Positions 1 to 8,492 of a stretch of DNA of 34,705 nt are shown piece after piece (positions within the stretch are counted from its first letter, which is position 1; every line of letters starts with the position of its first letter). Source of the stretch: an uncultured bacterium (GTDB lineage: Bacteria > Actinomycetota > Coriobacteriia > Coriobacteriales > Coriobacteriaceae); assembly GCA_905214615.1 (NCBI GenBank), contig CAJMMX010000016.1, forward strand, positions 1 through 34,705, in the 5' to 3' direction. The notes beneath the pieces are model-generated. The model made no database searches. It worked only from the letters and a program-made list of their open reading frames with translations, and was not told the DNA's origin. A program made the position numbers and the translations under genes.

Positions 1-30
1 GATTCAGCATGTTCGCGATTTCCCGCTTTC

Positions 31-214
31 AAAAAAGCATGTTTTCCAAATAGGCGAGTCCAAAATAGCACATTTTCCAAGATACCTGATTAAAACTGAT
101 TGCTCCGTAAATGAAGTATGAAAATTGGCAAGCGTTTGAACTGGTAAAACTCTATTTCCGCATTCCACACCCCCTTACTTCTCGTCTCATACAAGTTGGA
201 AAATGTGCTTTTTT
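31..214. repeat. Three copies of a 19-bp motif, two direct and one inverted
   Basis: The motif AAAAWAGCAYRTTTTCCAA occurs at 31-49 and 62-80 on the plus strand and inverted at 196-214. Copies two and three differ at a single position. The stretch 1-215 is clearly richer in A+T than the following sequence. The outer copies bracket about 180 bases with no convincing gene. It could be an operator cluster or the ends of a small mobile or rearranged element. No known element is recognised. Confidence 0.5.
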
Positions 215-236
215 GTTTTACTCGATCGCAGTTTCG

Positions 237-314
237 AAGATCCCCGCCAGCTGCAAGCAGCAGACCGCCGTCGCCGAGGCCCTCGCCGACTGCAAGCAGC
301 AGGCCGGCCTCTAG
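237..314 (+). pseudogene. Probable 3' remnant of an unidentified gene
   Basis: The last 26 codons before the TAG at 312-314 use the codons typical of real genes in this window (GCC, CTC, GAG, AAG, CAG), and the peptide contains two C-K-Q-Q repeats. Upstream of about position 235 the same frame becomes AT-rich and uses codons unlike the neighbours, with no ribosome-binding site before its only ATG (111). A bidirectional terminator follows six bases after the stop. The simplest reading is the tail of a gene whose front was lost at a junction near 215-235. The family is not recognised. Confidence 0.35.
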
Positions 315-319
315 AACGC

Positions 320-355
320 AAAAGAACCCCGGTTCGTTCTCACCGGGGTTCTTTT
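320..355. terminator. Bidirectional rho-independent terminator
   Basis: A perfect 14-bp stem (320-333 with 342-355) has an 8-nt loop and A-rich/T-rich outer ends, so it can end transcription both from the plus-strand remnant and from gdhA on the minus strand. Confidence 0.85.
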
Positions 356-399
356 CACGTGACCCACAGGTCGTTCGTAACGTCAGCGAGCGGCTCTTC

Positions 400-1755
400 C
401 TACACGATGCCCTGGGCCATCATGGCGTTGGCGACCTTCTCGAAGCCGGCGATGTTGGCGCCCATGACAAAGTTGCCCTCCTGGCCATACTCCTTGGCGG
501 TATCGTCCACGTTGTGGAACATGCCGCGCATGAGCTGCTCGAGCTTGCCGTCGACCTCCTCGAAGGTCCAGGACAGGTGCTCGGCGTTCTGGCTCATCTC
601 CAGGCCGGACACGAGCACGCCGCCGGCGTTGGCAGCCTTACCGGGCATAAAGGCGACGCCGTTCTCCTGGAAGTAGGTCGTGGCCTCGATGGTCGTGGGC
701 ATGTTCGCGCCCTCGCCGACCACTTTGCAGCCGTTGGCGACGAGCGCCTGGGCGTCCTCGAGCAGCAGCGTGTTCTCGCGAGCGCAGGGCAGCGCGATAT
801 CGCAGGGCAGCTGCCACACGCCGCGGCCGTCGCCCTCGTGCCACACGGCGTTGGGCTTCTCATCAACGTACATGGCGAGCGTGACGCCCTTGTCGTGGCC
901 AGAGCGCTTCTTGTTGTAGACGTGCTCGAGCACGGAGTAGTCGATGCCGTCGGGATCCTCGACCCAGCCGTGGGTATCGGAGCAGGCAAGCACCTTGCCG
1001 CCGAGCTGGGAAACCTTCTGGACGGCGTAGATGGCGACGTTGCCCGAACCGTGAACGACGACGTTCTTGCCCTCGAAGGAGTCGCCGCGGCTCTTGAGGT
1101 ACTCGTCCACAAAGTAGACCAGGCCGTAGCCGGTGGCCTCAGTACGGGCGAGCGAGCCGCCAAAGGAGAGGCCCTTGCCGGTAAGGACGCCGGTCCACTC
1201 GTTGGTCAGGCGCTTGTACTGACCGAACATGTAGGCAACCTCGCGGCCGCCAACACCCAGGTCGCCGGCGGGAACGTCGGTGTTGGGGCCGATGTGGCGA
1301 TAGAGCTCGGTCATGAAGGACTGGCAGAAGTGCATGATCTCGTTGTTGGACTTGCCCTTGGGGTCAAAGTCGGAGCCGCCCTTGCCGCCGCCCATGGGAA
1401 GAGTGGTCAGGCTGTTCTTGAGGATCTGCTCCAGGCCCAGGAACTTGAGCATGCCTAGGGTGACCGTCGGGTTAAAGCGCAGGCCGCCCTTGTAGGGTCC
1501 AATGGCAGAGTTGAACTCGACGCGGTACCCGCGGTTGACCTGGACCTTGCCCTGGTCGTCGACCCAGGGAACACGGAACATGACGATGCGCTCGGGCTCG
1601 ACAAGGCGCTCCAGTAGGGCGGCCTCCTCGTACTCGGGGTGGGCGTCGAGCGCCGGCTGGATGGTGCCGAGGATCTCGGTCGCGGCCTGGATGAACTCAG
1701 GCTGCTCGGGATAGCGGGCCTTGAGCTCGTCGAGAACTTTCTGCGTGTAGCTCAT
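400..1755 (-). CDS. gdhA: NADP-type glutamate dehydrogenase
   Basis: Predicted cytoplasmic glutamate dehydrogenase (451 aa), which interconverts 2-oxoglutarate plus ammonium and glutamate and so links nitrogen assimilation to central metabolism. The substrate-binding signature with PMGGGKGG puts the catalytic lysine at about residue 125. The dinucleotide-binding loop HGSGNVA is near residue 235. Length and the N-terminal helical segment match the hexameric bacterial class usually specific for NADP; coenzyme preference is inferred. The ATG at 1755 is chosen because GGAGGA lies 6 bases upstream; an in-frame extension to 1803 has no better site. The gene ends against the terminator at 320-355. 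The 263-base spacer to the tRNA-Sec gene holds a possible -10 (TATTAT on the minus strand, 1829-1834) without a convincing -35, and GTTTCGAAAC-like palindromic words near 1940-1970. Confidence 0.97.
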   Translation of the reverse strand: MSYTQKVLDELKARYPEQPEFIQAATEILGTIQPALDAHPEYEEAALLERLVEPERIVMFRVPWVDDQGKVQVNRGYRVEFNSAIGPYKGGLRFNPTVTLGMLKFLGLEQILKNSLTTLPMGGGKGGSDFDPKGKSNNEIMHFCQSFMTELYRHIGPNTDVPAGDLGVGGREVAYMFGQYKRLTNEWTGVLTGKGLSFGGSLARTEATGYGLVYFVDEYLKSRGDSFEGKNVVVHGSGNVAIYAVQKVSQLGGKVLACSDTHGWVEDPDGIDYSVLEHVYNKKRSGHDKGVTLAMYVDEKPNAVWHEGDGRGVWQLPCDIALPCARENTLLLEDAQALVANGCKVVGEGANMPTTIEATTYFQENGVAFMPGKAANAGGVLVSGLEMSQNAEHLSWTFEEVDGKLEQLMRGMFHNVDDTAKEYGQEGNFVMGANIAGFEKVANAMMAQGIV

Positions 1756-1966
1756 GCTTCCTCCAATTGATGGAAAAGAAAGGTGTCGTTCGCGGCGCCC
1801 CATGCGCCGTGAGCTTTATCGAGTATGGATAATATCGCACTGTTGCTACAAAGTTACGAATAAGGCAACGAGCGGATGTTTCATTTTGATTACGATGCAG
1901 GTAGATAGCTTTTTGACCGCCTGACGAGCAAATCGCGTGTTTCGAAGCTGTTTCCCGCACGTTTCG

Positions 1967-2005
1967 AAACCACCACAAAGGTGCCTGTCCCCAATGTGGT
2001 GGTTT
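1967..2005. repeat. GGGAC-type palindrome behind the tRNA-Sec gene
   Basis: Eleven-base arms (1967-1977 and 1995-2005) enclose a loop that reads GGGGACAGGCACC on the minus strand. It lies 13 bases beyond the 3' end of tRNA-Sec and may act as its transcript end, although the T-run is short. It resembles the hairpins at 5680, 23763, 24248 and 32340. Confidence 0.55.
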
Positions 2006-2018
2006 TGGCGAGATGCGT

Positions 2019-2115
2019 TGGCGGGAACGTATGTGAATCGAACACATCCAAGACGTTTTGCACGCCTCACAACGGTTTTGAGGACCGCGGGGCCCACCGG
2101 AGCCCATCCGCTCCC
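2019..2115 (-). tRNA. selC: tRNA-Sec (anticodon TCA)
   Basis: This is the UGA-decoding selenocysteine tRNA, 97 nt with encoded CCA. The diagnostic features are visible: a 6-bp D stem closed by a 4-nt loop, a CCTCAAA anticodon loop with TCA, a long variable arm of about 7 bp, a T loop TTCGATT, and an extended acceptor. Seven acceptor pairs are Watson-Crick or wobble; the expected eighth pair would be G opposite A. The gene starts 61 bases downstream of the selB stop on the same strand, so selA-selB-selC can be one transcript. It is the substrate of SelA and the ligand of SelB. Confidence 0.96.
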
Positions 2116-2176
2116 AAACGTGGCGGTATTTTACCAAACTAGCAGGGCGTCGTGGCGAACAGCGATACGGCAGCCC

Positions 2177-4147
2177 CTAACGAAGCGATCTTAGGCCGCC
2201 GGCTCCTTTGTCGAGCGTCGTAAAACGCACCGCATCCAGGTGCTCCAAGATGCTAATGGCTCGCTTGCGCGACACGCCCAGGGCCTCGCGCAGCACACTC
2301 GTGGTGACAGCGCCGCCGGCAGCCTCGATAGCCGCCGCAACGACCTCGCGCGCCTGAGCCTCGGCGGCGGCGGACAAGGCAACGTCGCGCTCGACCTTAA
2401 CGATCGAGCGGTTGAGCGAAAGCTCGCGCAGGGCACGCGTCATGGTGTCGCGATCGAGTTGCAACTGCTGCCCCACCTCGGGAAGCGTCGGTGCATCGAG
2501 GCCCGCCTCGTCCAGCAGGGCCGCGATGCGCCGGCCTGCCTCGCGCACCACACGTATCGCCGCAGCGGCGGAATGTGGGTCGTAGACCTCAGACCCCTCC
2601 TGGGCGCAGATTCCGCGCGCACAGCCCTCGAGGATGAGCGCAGACGCGACGTCTTCGCCCGCTTTCGGCCAGGCGACATGCGCAACCTCGCCCGGGGTGA
2701 AGCCCGTTTGCTTGGGCGCGGCCTTATGCATGGCGACAAGCGTGTCGGCGAGGGCGGCAAGGGCGGCATCGAGCACAGCGGGGGCGGCATAGAGCTCCTC
2801 GGTCGAGCGCTCCGGATGGAGGGCGACCGCATCGCCCGACGCCACCGCGGCGTGCAGGAGCCTCGCGACTTCGACACCGGAAAGGTCGAGCGCACGGGCG
2901 GCAACGGCCGCCGGCACGGGCAGGCGCTGCAGCCCCAGCCATGCGGCAATGGCGGCGGCGCGGTCGCCGGCATCCAGAGCCCTGAGCAGCGAGACCTCTT
3001 CCGCGGAGAGGTCGCGCGAGCGGCGGCACCGCGAAAGAAGAACGCAACCGCCGCCGATAAGTACCACCGGGGAGAACGCAAGCACGATGAGACCGTCGCC
3101 CGAGCGCACGGGAAGGCGCTCCTTCAGGCGGATTTGCACGGTACGCGTCTCGCCCGGGGCAATCGGCCCCGCGCCCTCCATGAGCATGATACGGCCGAGG
3201 ACCTCTGCCGTGCCCACCATCACGTGGACGCGCGTGCCGGACTCGAAGGGCACGGGCTTGGCGCCCTCGCGCCCCAGATAGGTGAAGCGCGCGATAAGCC
3301 TGAGCGTCGAGCCCTCGGCACCAGACCCGCAGAGGACCTCGCCGCGCGGAAGGTCGCCCGCGCCGTCGCCCACGATGTTGAGCGCCACGCGCTGTCCGGG
3401 CAACGCCCGAGGAGTATCGCCATGCACCTGAATCGCGCGAACGCGGCAGCGCACGCCCGCGGGACTCGAAACGAGCTCATCGCCCACCGCCACGGGGGCA
3501 TCGTGAAGCGTGCCCGTGACGACCGTCCCGGATCCCTTGATGGTGAAGCAGCGGTCGATGGGCAGGCGCGGGGCCAGACAGGGGCGCACCGGGCGGGATG
3601 CGGCATCGGCCAGGAAAGAGTCGATAGCGGTATCGAGGGCAAGGCGAACGTCCTCGATACCCGCACCCGTGCGAGAGGAAACGGGCACCACGGGCGCATT
3701 GGCAAAGACGGTATCGCCGAGGAAATCCATCAAGTCGAGCTCGGCGAGCTCCGCCGTCTCGTCATCGGCCAGATCGCGCATCGTAAGCGCAACGACCATG
3801 TGCGTCACACCCAACAGCTCCAGTACGCGAACATGCTCGCGGGTCTGCGGCATCACGCCCTCAACGGCAGAAACCACCAGCAACGCAACATCCACGCCGG
3901 TAGCACCCTGCACCATGGCGCGTAGGTAGTGCGCATGACCGGGTACATCGACCAGGCCGACAAGCTTGCCGCTCGGCAGCACCAGCTCGCCAAAACCGAG
4001 CTCCGTGGTCATACCGCGGCGCCGCTCGACCTCCAGACGGTCGGGATTTTTTCCGGTCAGCGCCTCGATAAGGGCTGACTTTCCGTGGTCGACGTGCCCC
4101 GCCGTTCCAACGACAACGGGACATTCGACAAGCTCGCGCGCAGTCAT
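2177..4147 (-). CDS. selB: Selenocysteine-specific translation elongation factor SelB
   Basis: GTPase (656 aa) that delivers Sec-tRNA to the ribosome at UGA codons marked by a SECIS hairpin. The N-terminal GTP-binding domain shows the P-loop GTAGHVDHGKS (residues 14-24) and DVPGH (67-71); EF-Tu-like beta-barrel domains follow, and the C-terminal part, about 200 residues, fits the winged-helix RNA-binding repeats. The guanine-specificity motif, normally N/T-K-x-D, reads TMRD at about 121-124, so the lysine is missing. The ATG at 4147 overlaps the selA stop (ATGA), implying translational coupling; upstream in-frame GTG/ATG codons lie inside selA. tRNA-Sec follows, and the selenoprotein gene selD lies 7 kb away. 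Confidence 0.96.
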   Translation of the reverse strand: MTARELVECPVVVGTAGHVDHGKSALIEALTGKNPDRLEVERRRGMTTELGFGELVLPSGKLVGLVDVPGHAHYLRAMVQGATGVDVALLVVSAVEGVMPQTREHVRVLELLGVTHMVVALTMRDLADDETAELAELDLMDFLGDTVFANAPVVPVSSRTGAGIEDVRLALDTAIDSFLADAASRPVRPCLAPRLPIDRCFTIKGSGTVVTGTLHDAPVAVGDELVSSPAGVRCRVRAIQVHGDTPRALPGQRVALNIVGDGAGDLPRGEVLCGSGAEGSTLRLIARFTYLGREGAKPVPFESGTRVHVMVGTAEVLGRIMLMEGAGPIAPGETRTVQIRLKERLPVRSGDGLIVLAFSPVVLIGGGCVLLSRCRRSRDLSAEEVSLLRALDAGDRAAAIAAWLGLQRLPVPAAVAARALDLSGVEVARLLHAAVASGDAVALHPERSTEELYAAPAVLDAALAALADTLVAMHKAAPKQTGFTPGEVAHVAWPKAGEDVASALILEGCARGICAQEGSEVYDPHSAAAAIRVVREAGRRIAALLDEAGLDAPTLPEVGQQLQLDRDTMTRALRELSLNRSIVKVERDVALSAAAEAQAREVVAAAIEAAGGAVTTSVLREALGVSRKRAISILEHLDAVRFTTLDKGAGGLRSLR

Positions 4148-5601
4148 CGGCGCAAACCCGCCCGCACGGCGTCGGCCAACGCAGACGCACACAAATCAAG
4201 GTCGGTATCGTGCACAAGCGTGCGAACGTCAAACAGCACCTGGTCGTGCTGTACGCGCGTCACAACCGGCGTATCGGGCTCCTGAACCATAGCGCGCTTC
4301 AGGCCATCGACGGACAGGCGCCCATCGACGGGGCAGACGGCAACGCAAAAGGTTGGGAGCTCGACGGTCGGCAGCGAGCCACCGCCCGGGGCAGAAGCGC
4401 CTTCGACAACCTGCAGCTCCACCGCCTCCTCGCACTGAGAGTCACGAAGCTTGCGCAGCATGCGGTCATGCAGGCGCTTGGCCTGACGCTCGAGCGGAGC
4501 CGGCGCGCCGGAAAGCATGTTGAGCACCGGGATCTCCCGATGCGCTGTATCGGGACCGGTCACATACAGACGCAGGGTAGCCTCGAGCGCCGCGAGCGTG
4601 AGCTTGCCGGGGCGAAGCGCGCGCATAAGCGGATGAGAGGCGCAGGCAGCGATAACCTGGGTACTGCCGAGGATAATGCCCGCCTGCGAAGCACCAAGCA
4701 ACTTGTCGCCCGAACACGAGACAACGTCGACGCCAGCGCAAAGCGAAGCGGACGTGGGCTTCTCCCCCGCATCGGCAAGCACCCCGTCTGCCAGCAAAGC
4801 GCCCGAGCCTTGGTCCTCGTAAAGCAAAAGCCCGTGCTCGTGCGCCAGTGCAGAAAGCTCCGCCGCGGAAACCTCCTCGTGGAAGCCCTCGATACGGTAG
4901 TTGGAAGGATGAACTTTCAGGATCATCGCCGTGTTGGGCGTAATGGCGCTTTGATAATCGTCCAGATGCGTGCGGTTGGTGGAGCCCACCTCGACAAGCT
5001 TGGCACCCGAAGCCGCCATGATGTCGGGGATACGGAAACTGCCTCCCACCTCGACAAGCTCGCCGCGGCTCACGATTACCTCTTTGCCGCATGCATGCGC
5101 GGCAAGCACCAACAGCACCGCCGCGGCGTTATTGTTGACAACCAAGGCGTCCTGCGCCCCCGTGAGTGTGCGCAGCAGGCGCGCGGCATGCTCCTTGCGG
5201 CCCCCGCGAGCACAGGTCGCGACGTCGTACTCGAGCGTGCTGTAGCTGCGGGCGACGTCGGTCACCGCCTGCACCGCTGCGGGAGCGAGCGGAGCACGGC
5301 CCAGATTGGTGTGAATCACAACGCCTGTCGCGTTGACGGCGGGACGCAGGGTCGGCAGCGACAGACGGTGGCACCGCCGCTCAATGGCCAAGGCGAGCTC
5401 GCGCTTGTTCCTCGCGGGGACGCCGGAGCGAATCGCCGCGCGCTCGGCATCGAGCTCAACATCGATCGCCTCGCGCACGATCGTATCGCCCGCATCGCCG
5501 GCAGCCTTCATGACCGGCCACTCCGCCAGCAGCTCGTGGACAGCGGGAATGGAGCGCAGGCGGTCGCGCACCTCGGCGGGCATGGATTCGCAGTCGCTCA
5601 T
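4144..5601 (-). CDS. selA: L-seryl-tRNA(Sec) selenium transferase SelA
   Basis: PLP enzyme (485 aa) that converts Ser-tRNA-Sec to Sec-tRNA-Sec using selenophosphate from SelD. The fold-type I core is clear, with the PLP-binding lysine in SGDKLLGASQAG at about residue 300, and an N-terminal region of about 80 residues for tRNA binding. Length is slightly above the usual 460 or so. ATG 5601 is preferred: an AAAGG lies upstream, whereas the in-frame ATG at 5583 has no ribosome-binding site and the extension to 5676 runs into a palindromic repeat. The gene overlaps selB by 4 bases. Confidence 0.96.
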   Translation of the reverse strand: MSDCESMPAEVRDRLRSIPAVHELLAEWPVMKAAGDAGDTIVREAIDVELDAERAAIRSGVPARNKRELALAIERRCHRLSLPTLRPAVNATGVVIHTNLGRAPLAPAAVQAVTDVARSYSTLEYDVATCARGGRKEHAARLLRTLTGAQDALVVNNNAAAVLLVLAAHACGKEVIVSRGELVEVGGSFRIPDIMAASGAKLVEVGSTNRTHLDDYQSAITPNTAMILKVHPSNYRIEGFHEEVSAAELSALAHEHGLLLYEDQGSGALLADGVLADAGEKPTSASLCAGVDVVSCSGDKLLGASQAGIILGSTQVIAACASHPLMRALRPGKLTLAALEATLRLYVTGPDTAHREIPVLNMLSGAPAPLERQAKRLHDRMLRKLRDSQCEEAVELQVVEGASAPGGGSLPTVELPTFCVAVCPVDGRLSVDGLKRAMVQEPDTPVVTRVQHDQVLFDVRTLVHDTDLDLCASALADAVRAGLRR

Positions 5602-5679
5602 GGAAAGCCTTTCGACATATTCAATAAAAAGCAGGTCCCCCACGATCATCGTCGGCCACCAAATGGCGACGCGCATGCA

Positions 5680-5763
5680 AAAGGGACAGGTCCATTATGG
5701 CAGCTCATGGCAAGACGGCGCAGCGCCTCGTCCAAACCCGCCAAAATAAACCTGTCCCTCTTT
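5680..5763. repeat. GGGAC-type palindromic element between the FNT channel gene and selA
   Basis: Arms AAAGGGACAGGT (5680-5691) and ACCTGTCCCT plus TTT (5750-5763) enclose about 58 bases holding a smaller hairpin (GACGGCGC/GCGCCTCGTC). It lies in the 184-base gap downstream of the FNT gene and upstream of selA and could end the former's transcript. Confidence 0.6.
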
Positions 5764-5785
5764 GGTCGGTTATGCCATGGGGCCT

Positions 5786-6622
5786 TTAGGCCTCCCTGTT
5801 GGCGTAGATAAACCAGTAGCCCAGCGCAACGATCAGGGCGCCGCCCACGATATTGCCGAGCGTGGCGACGGAAAGATTGAGCGCCAGGCCCGCCGCGTTG
5901 AGGGCGTCGGCGCCGGCGACATCAACTCCATAGCCGCAGGAGTGCATCAAAATACCCATGGGCAAAAAGTACATGTTGGCAACGCAGTGCTCAAAACCGC
6001 AGGCCACAAACGCGGCAATGGGCAGCAGAATGCCCACGACCTTGTCGATCACGGTCCTGCCAGCGGTACCGATCCATACAGCCAGGCACACAAAGATGTT
6101 GCACAGAATGCCGCGGAAGAAGATGGTGACGGCGTCAATCGAAACCTTACCGGCGGCGACGCTCACCATGGTGTTGGCGACGGCCTCGCCGTTGAGCTTG
6201 TAAATAGCTGCCATGTAAACCAAAAAGACGACGAACAGCGCGCCGGCAAAGTTGCCGATCCACACAGCGACCCAAGCCTTGAGCATCTGGGCGAGCGTGA
6301 TCTTTTTGCTCTTGAGCGCGCAGACCATAAGCGAGTTGCCGGTAAACAGCTCCGCGCCGCAAATGAGCACGAGCACCAGACCCAGGCAAAAAGCAAGGCC
6401 ACCCACAAAGCGCTGGGCGCCCCAGCCAAGCGTGGGATCGCTCAAAAAGACCGTGAAGAACAGGCCGCCAAAGGCGATGAACGCGCCGGCGAACATGGCA
6501 AGCATAAAGGCCTTCGAGGTCGGTAGATTGGCCTTGGTAACACCGGCAGCCTCGGTCTTGGCCTCGATCGCGGCGGGCGCCAGGCAATCGGGGGTGGAAT
6601 ATTCTGCCTTGGAATCTGCCAT
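5786..6622 (-). CDS. Formate/nitrite transporter (FNT) family channel, FocA-like
   Basis: Integral membrane protein (278 aa) of the pentameric FNT family, which moves formate, nitrite or hydrosulfide. Six hydrophobic segments are visible, with the family signatures GAELFTGNSL (first re-entrant loop) and FEHCVANMYFLPMG, the latter carrying the central-pore histidine. The FEHxxANM sequence is closest to formate channels, and the adjacent selenocysteine genes make formate plausible because many formate dehydrogenases are selenoproteins; substrate remains inference. ATG 6622 is chosen over a longer frame to 6757 because the mature family N-terminus begins just after it and the extension is not conserved-looking. 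The ribosome-binding site is weak (AGAAG). Confidence 0.9.
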   Translation of the reverse strand: MADSKAEYSTPDCLAPAAIEAKTEAAGVTKANLPTSKAFMLAMFAGAFIAFGGLFFTVFLSDPTLGWGAQRFVGGLAFCLGLVLVLICGAELFTGNSLMVCALKSKKITLAQMLKAWVAVWIGNFAGALFVVFLVYMAAIYKLNGEAVANTMVSVAAGKVSIDAVTIFFRGILCNIFVCLAVWIGTAGRTVIDKVVGILLPIAAFVACGFEHCVANMYFLPMGILMHSCGYGVDVAGADALNAAGLALNLSVATLGNIVGGALIVALGYWFIYANREA

Positions 6623-6770
6623 GTCGATCACTTCTTTCTTACGTTGTGGGACAAGCATTGCCAAAGCACATGTCCCGCGCCGGATGGTCAAAACAAAACA
6701 GGCCAGAAGTAAACGTACCTCTGACCTGCAAATTACTTGGAGCGACGGGTTCGTCACCCGGTACTCTCAC

Positions 6771-6807
6771 AAAAACGGCCTTGATCCCAAAAAGAATCAA
6801 AGCCGTT
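6771..6807 (-). terminator. Terminator of the tRNA-Pro/tRNA-Gly operon
   Basis: A 12-bp stem with one G-U pair (6774-6785 with 6796-6807) is followed on the minus strand by TTTTT. It lies 12 bases past the tRNA-Gly 3' end. Confidence 0.85.
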
Positions 6808-6818
6808 AACCAATCTTG

Positions 6819-6892
6819 TGGAGCGGGCGACGGGAATCGAACCCGCGTCATCAGCTTGGAAGGCTGGGGTTCTACCATTGAACTACGCCCGC
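6819..6892 (-). tRNA. tRNA-Gly (anticodon TCC)
   Basis: Full cloverleaf of 74 nt with encoded CCA: acceptor GCGGGCG/CGCCCGC, anticodon stem CAGCC/GGCTG-type around loop CTTCCAA, and T loop TTCGATT. It is co-transcribed downstream of tRNA-Pro with a 6-base spacer. Confidence 0.97.
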
Positions 6893-6898
6893 AAGATA

Positions 6899-6975
6899 TG
6901 GTCGGGACGACAGGATTTGAACCTGCGACATCCTGCTCCCAAAGCAGGCGCGCTACCAAACTGCGCCACGTCCCG
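6899..6975 (-). tRNA. tRNA-Pro (anticodon TGG)
   Basis: Cloverleaf of 77 nt with encoded CCA: acceptor CGGGACG/CGTCCCG, anticodon loop TTTGGGA within a CTGC/GCAG stem, and T loop TTCAAAT. It is the first gene of a two-tRNA operon behind a strong promoter at 7027-7055. Confidence 0.97.
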
Positions 6976-7026
6976 AAGGTGTTGAGCAGCTAAGGTCTAA
7001 ACCTTGCGTGTCCCAAAGCGAAGGAA

Positions 7027-7055
7027 ATTATAGGTGAGACTCCCCGCCTGTGCAA
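7027..7055 (-). promoter_or_regulatory. Sigma-70-type promoter of the tRNA operon
   Basis: On the minus strand TTGCAC (7055-7050) and TATAAT (7032-7027) are separated by exactly 17 bases. The promoter lies just past the brnQ stop and about 50 bases upstream of tRNA-Pro. Confidence 0.8.
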
Positions 7056-7066
7056 GCGACGATACC

Positions 7067-8425
7067 CTAGCTCCTCGAATGTGCGACAAACCGGCTATGG
7101 AGCAGACCGATCACAAAGGCAACCACGGCAACCGGTGCCCACGCAGCGCCGATATCTGCCAGCGGCAACGCATCGAACGGTAGCCACGCGCCCGCAAAGA
7201 ACGCATCGCGGACCGAAGTGATTACGCTCTGCACCGCGACAACGCCGCCGACCCAGACCCAAACCTGCGGATGTGCGTCGCAAAAGCCGTGCACCAGGCC
7301 CATCAGCACCAGCACAATGGCAACGGGATACAAGGCGTTGAGCATGGGCACCGAGAACATAAGGATCACGTCGAGGCCCACGTTGGAAAGCACGCACGAA
7401 AATGCGGCGAACACAAAGGCGAGAACCGCAAAAGGACGGCGCATGGCCTCCTCGGAAGCCTCCGCTCCCCCTTCGACCACATACGTCTCGCAGAAGTAAC
7501 GCGAGCAGCAGCTGATAAGGCCGATGCACACGTTCATGCAGGCGAGGAAAAAGATCGCAAAGACCACGACCGTGCCGGCAAGACCAAAATGCATAGAGGC
7601 CGAACGCGCAAGGATAGCGGCGCCGTTGGTAGCGTCGGGCATCACGGTGCCGAGCTGCATACCGGCAAGGCCCAAGCCGCAGTAGATGATGGCCATGAGC
7701 ACGCCGGCGATAACACCAGAGCGCGAAATCTCGAAGGCCACACGCTTGTCATCGGTAACACCCAGCTCATGAATGGTCTCGGCGATGATGATGCCAAAGG
7801 CGAGCGACGCGAGCAGGTCCATGGTCTGATAGCCGGTCAAAAAGCCCTGCACGGCAGCACCGGCATTATAGGGAGCCTGTGGCGCGGCAGCGGGACCCAG
7901 CGGCGAGACCACGGCAGCGCCCACGACCAATACGATAAGGGCGATGAGCGCGGGGCCCGTAATGCGGCCGAGTACGCGCGTGATGACGCCGGGACGCAGC
8001 GTGAGCGCAAATGCGACGATAAAGAACCCGACGGCAAACACCAGGCGAGCCGTGGCGAGCGAGACGCCCTCGGGCAGCAGCGGCACCAGCATCTCGAAGG
8101 CCGTGGAGCTCGTGCGCGGAATGGCCAGGCACGGGCCGATAGCCAGATACACCGCCGCGACAAAGAACTCGCCAAATTTGGGGTGCACGCGGCCGGCAAG
8201 CTCGCGCGCCGTTCCGGCAAGTGCCACGGCGATAAAGCCCATAACGGGCAAGCCGATGGCGGCGATGAGAAAGCCAAGCATGGCGACCGGCGTGGCAGAA
8301 CCTGCCTGCAGCGCCAGCAGCGGCGGAATAATGAGGTTGCCGGCGCCAAAGAGCATCGAGAACAGGGCGATACCGACGGTAACGACATGGTCGGAGCGCA
8401 GGCCGCGCGGCGCGGATGAGGCCAT
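7067..8425 (-). CDS. brnQ: Branched-chain amino acid transport system II carrier (LIVCS family)
   Basis: Polytopic membrane carrier (452 aa) that couples uptake of leucine, isoleucine and valine to a cation gradient. The N-terminal signature, a charged segment followed by ALFSMLFGAGNLIIPP, is typical of BrnQ, and about 12 hydrophobic segments span the length; size equals the family norm. ATG 8425 has AAAGGTGG upstream. The gene is separated from the upstream csd-like gene by a terminator (8449-8478), so it probably has its own promoter or depends on read-through. Confidence 0.95.
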   Translation of the reverse strand: MASSAPRGLRSDHVVTVGIALFSMLFGAGNLIIPPLLALQAGSATPVAMLGFLIAAIGLPVMGFIAVALAGTARELAGRVHPKFGEFFVAAVYLAIGPCLAIPRTSSTAFEMLVPLLPEGVSLATARLVFAVGFFIVAFALTLRPGVITRVLGRITGPALIALIVLVVGAAVVSPLGPAAAPQAPYNAGAAVQGFLTGYQTMDLLASLAFGIIIAETIHELGVTDDKRVAFEISRSGVIAGVLMAIIYCGLGLAGMQLGTVMPDATNGAAILARSASMHFGLAGTVVVFAIFFLACMNVCIGLISCCSRYFCETYVVEGGAEASEEAMRRPFAVLAFVFAAFSCVLSNVGLDVILMFSVPMLNALYPVAIVLVLMGLVHGFCDAHPQVWVWVGGVVAVQSVITSVRDAFFAGAWLPFDALPLADIGAAWAPVAVVAFVIGLLHSRFVAHSRS

Positions 8426-8448
8426 GGGACCACCTTTCGGGTCGAAAC

Positions 8449-8478
8449 AAAAACGGGACGGGCAAAAGGCCCATCCCG
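8449..8478 (-). terminator. Terminator at the end of the selD-yedF-csd operon
   Basis: Inverted repeat CGGGACGGGC/GCCCATCCCG (8454-8463 with 8469-8478, one mismatch) is followed on the minus strand by TTTTT. It starts 14 bases after the csd-like stop codon. Confidence 0.85.
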
Positions 8479-8492
8479 CAAGTATATACGCT

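Noticed and set aside
6819..6975. Phage or island attachment sites at the tRNA genes
   Set aside because: No repeated tRNA 3' segment, integrase gene or composition shift is found beside tRNA-Pro, tRNA-Gly or tRNA-Sec.
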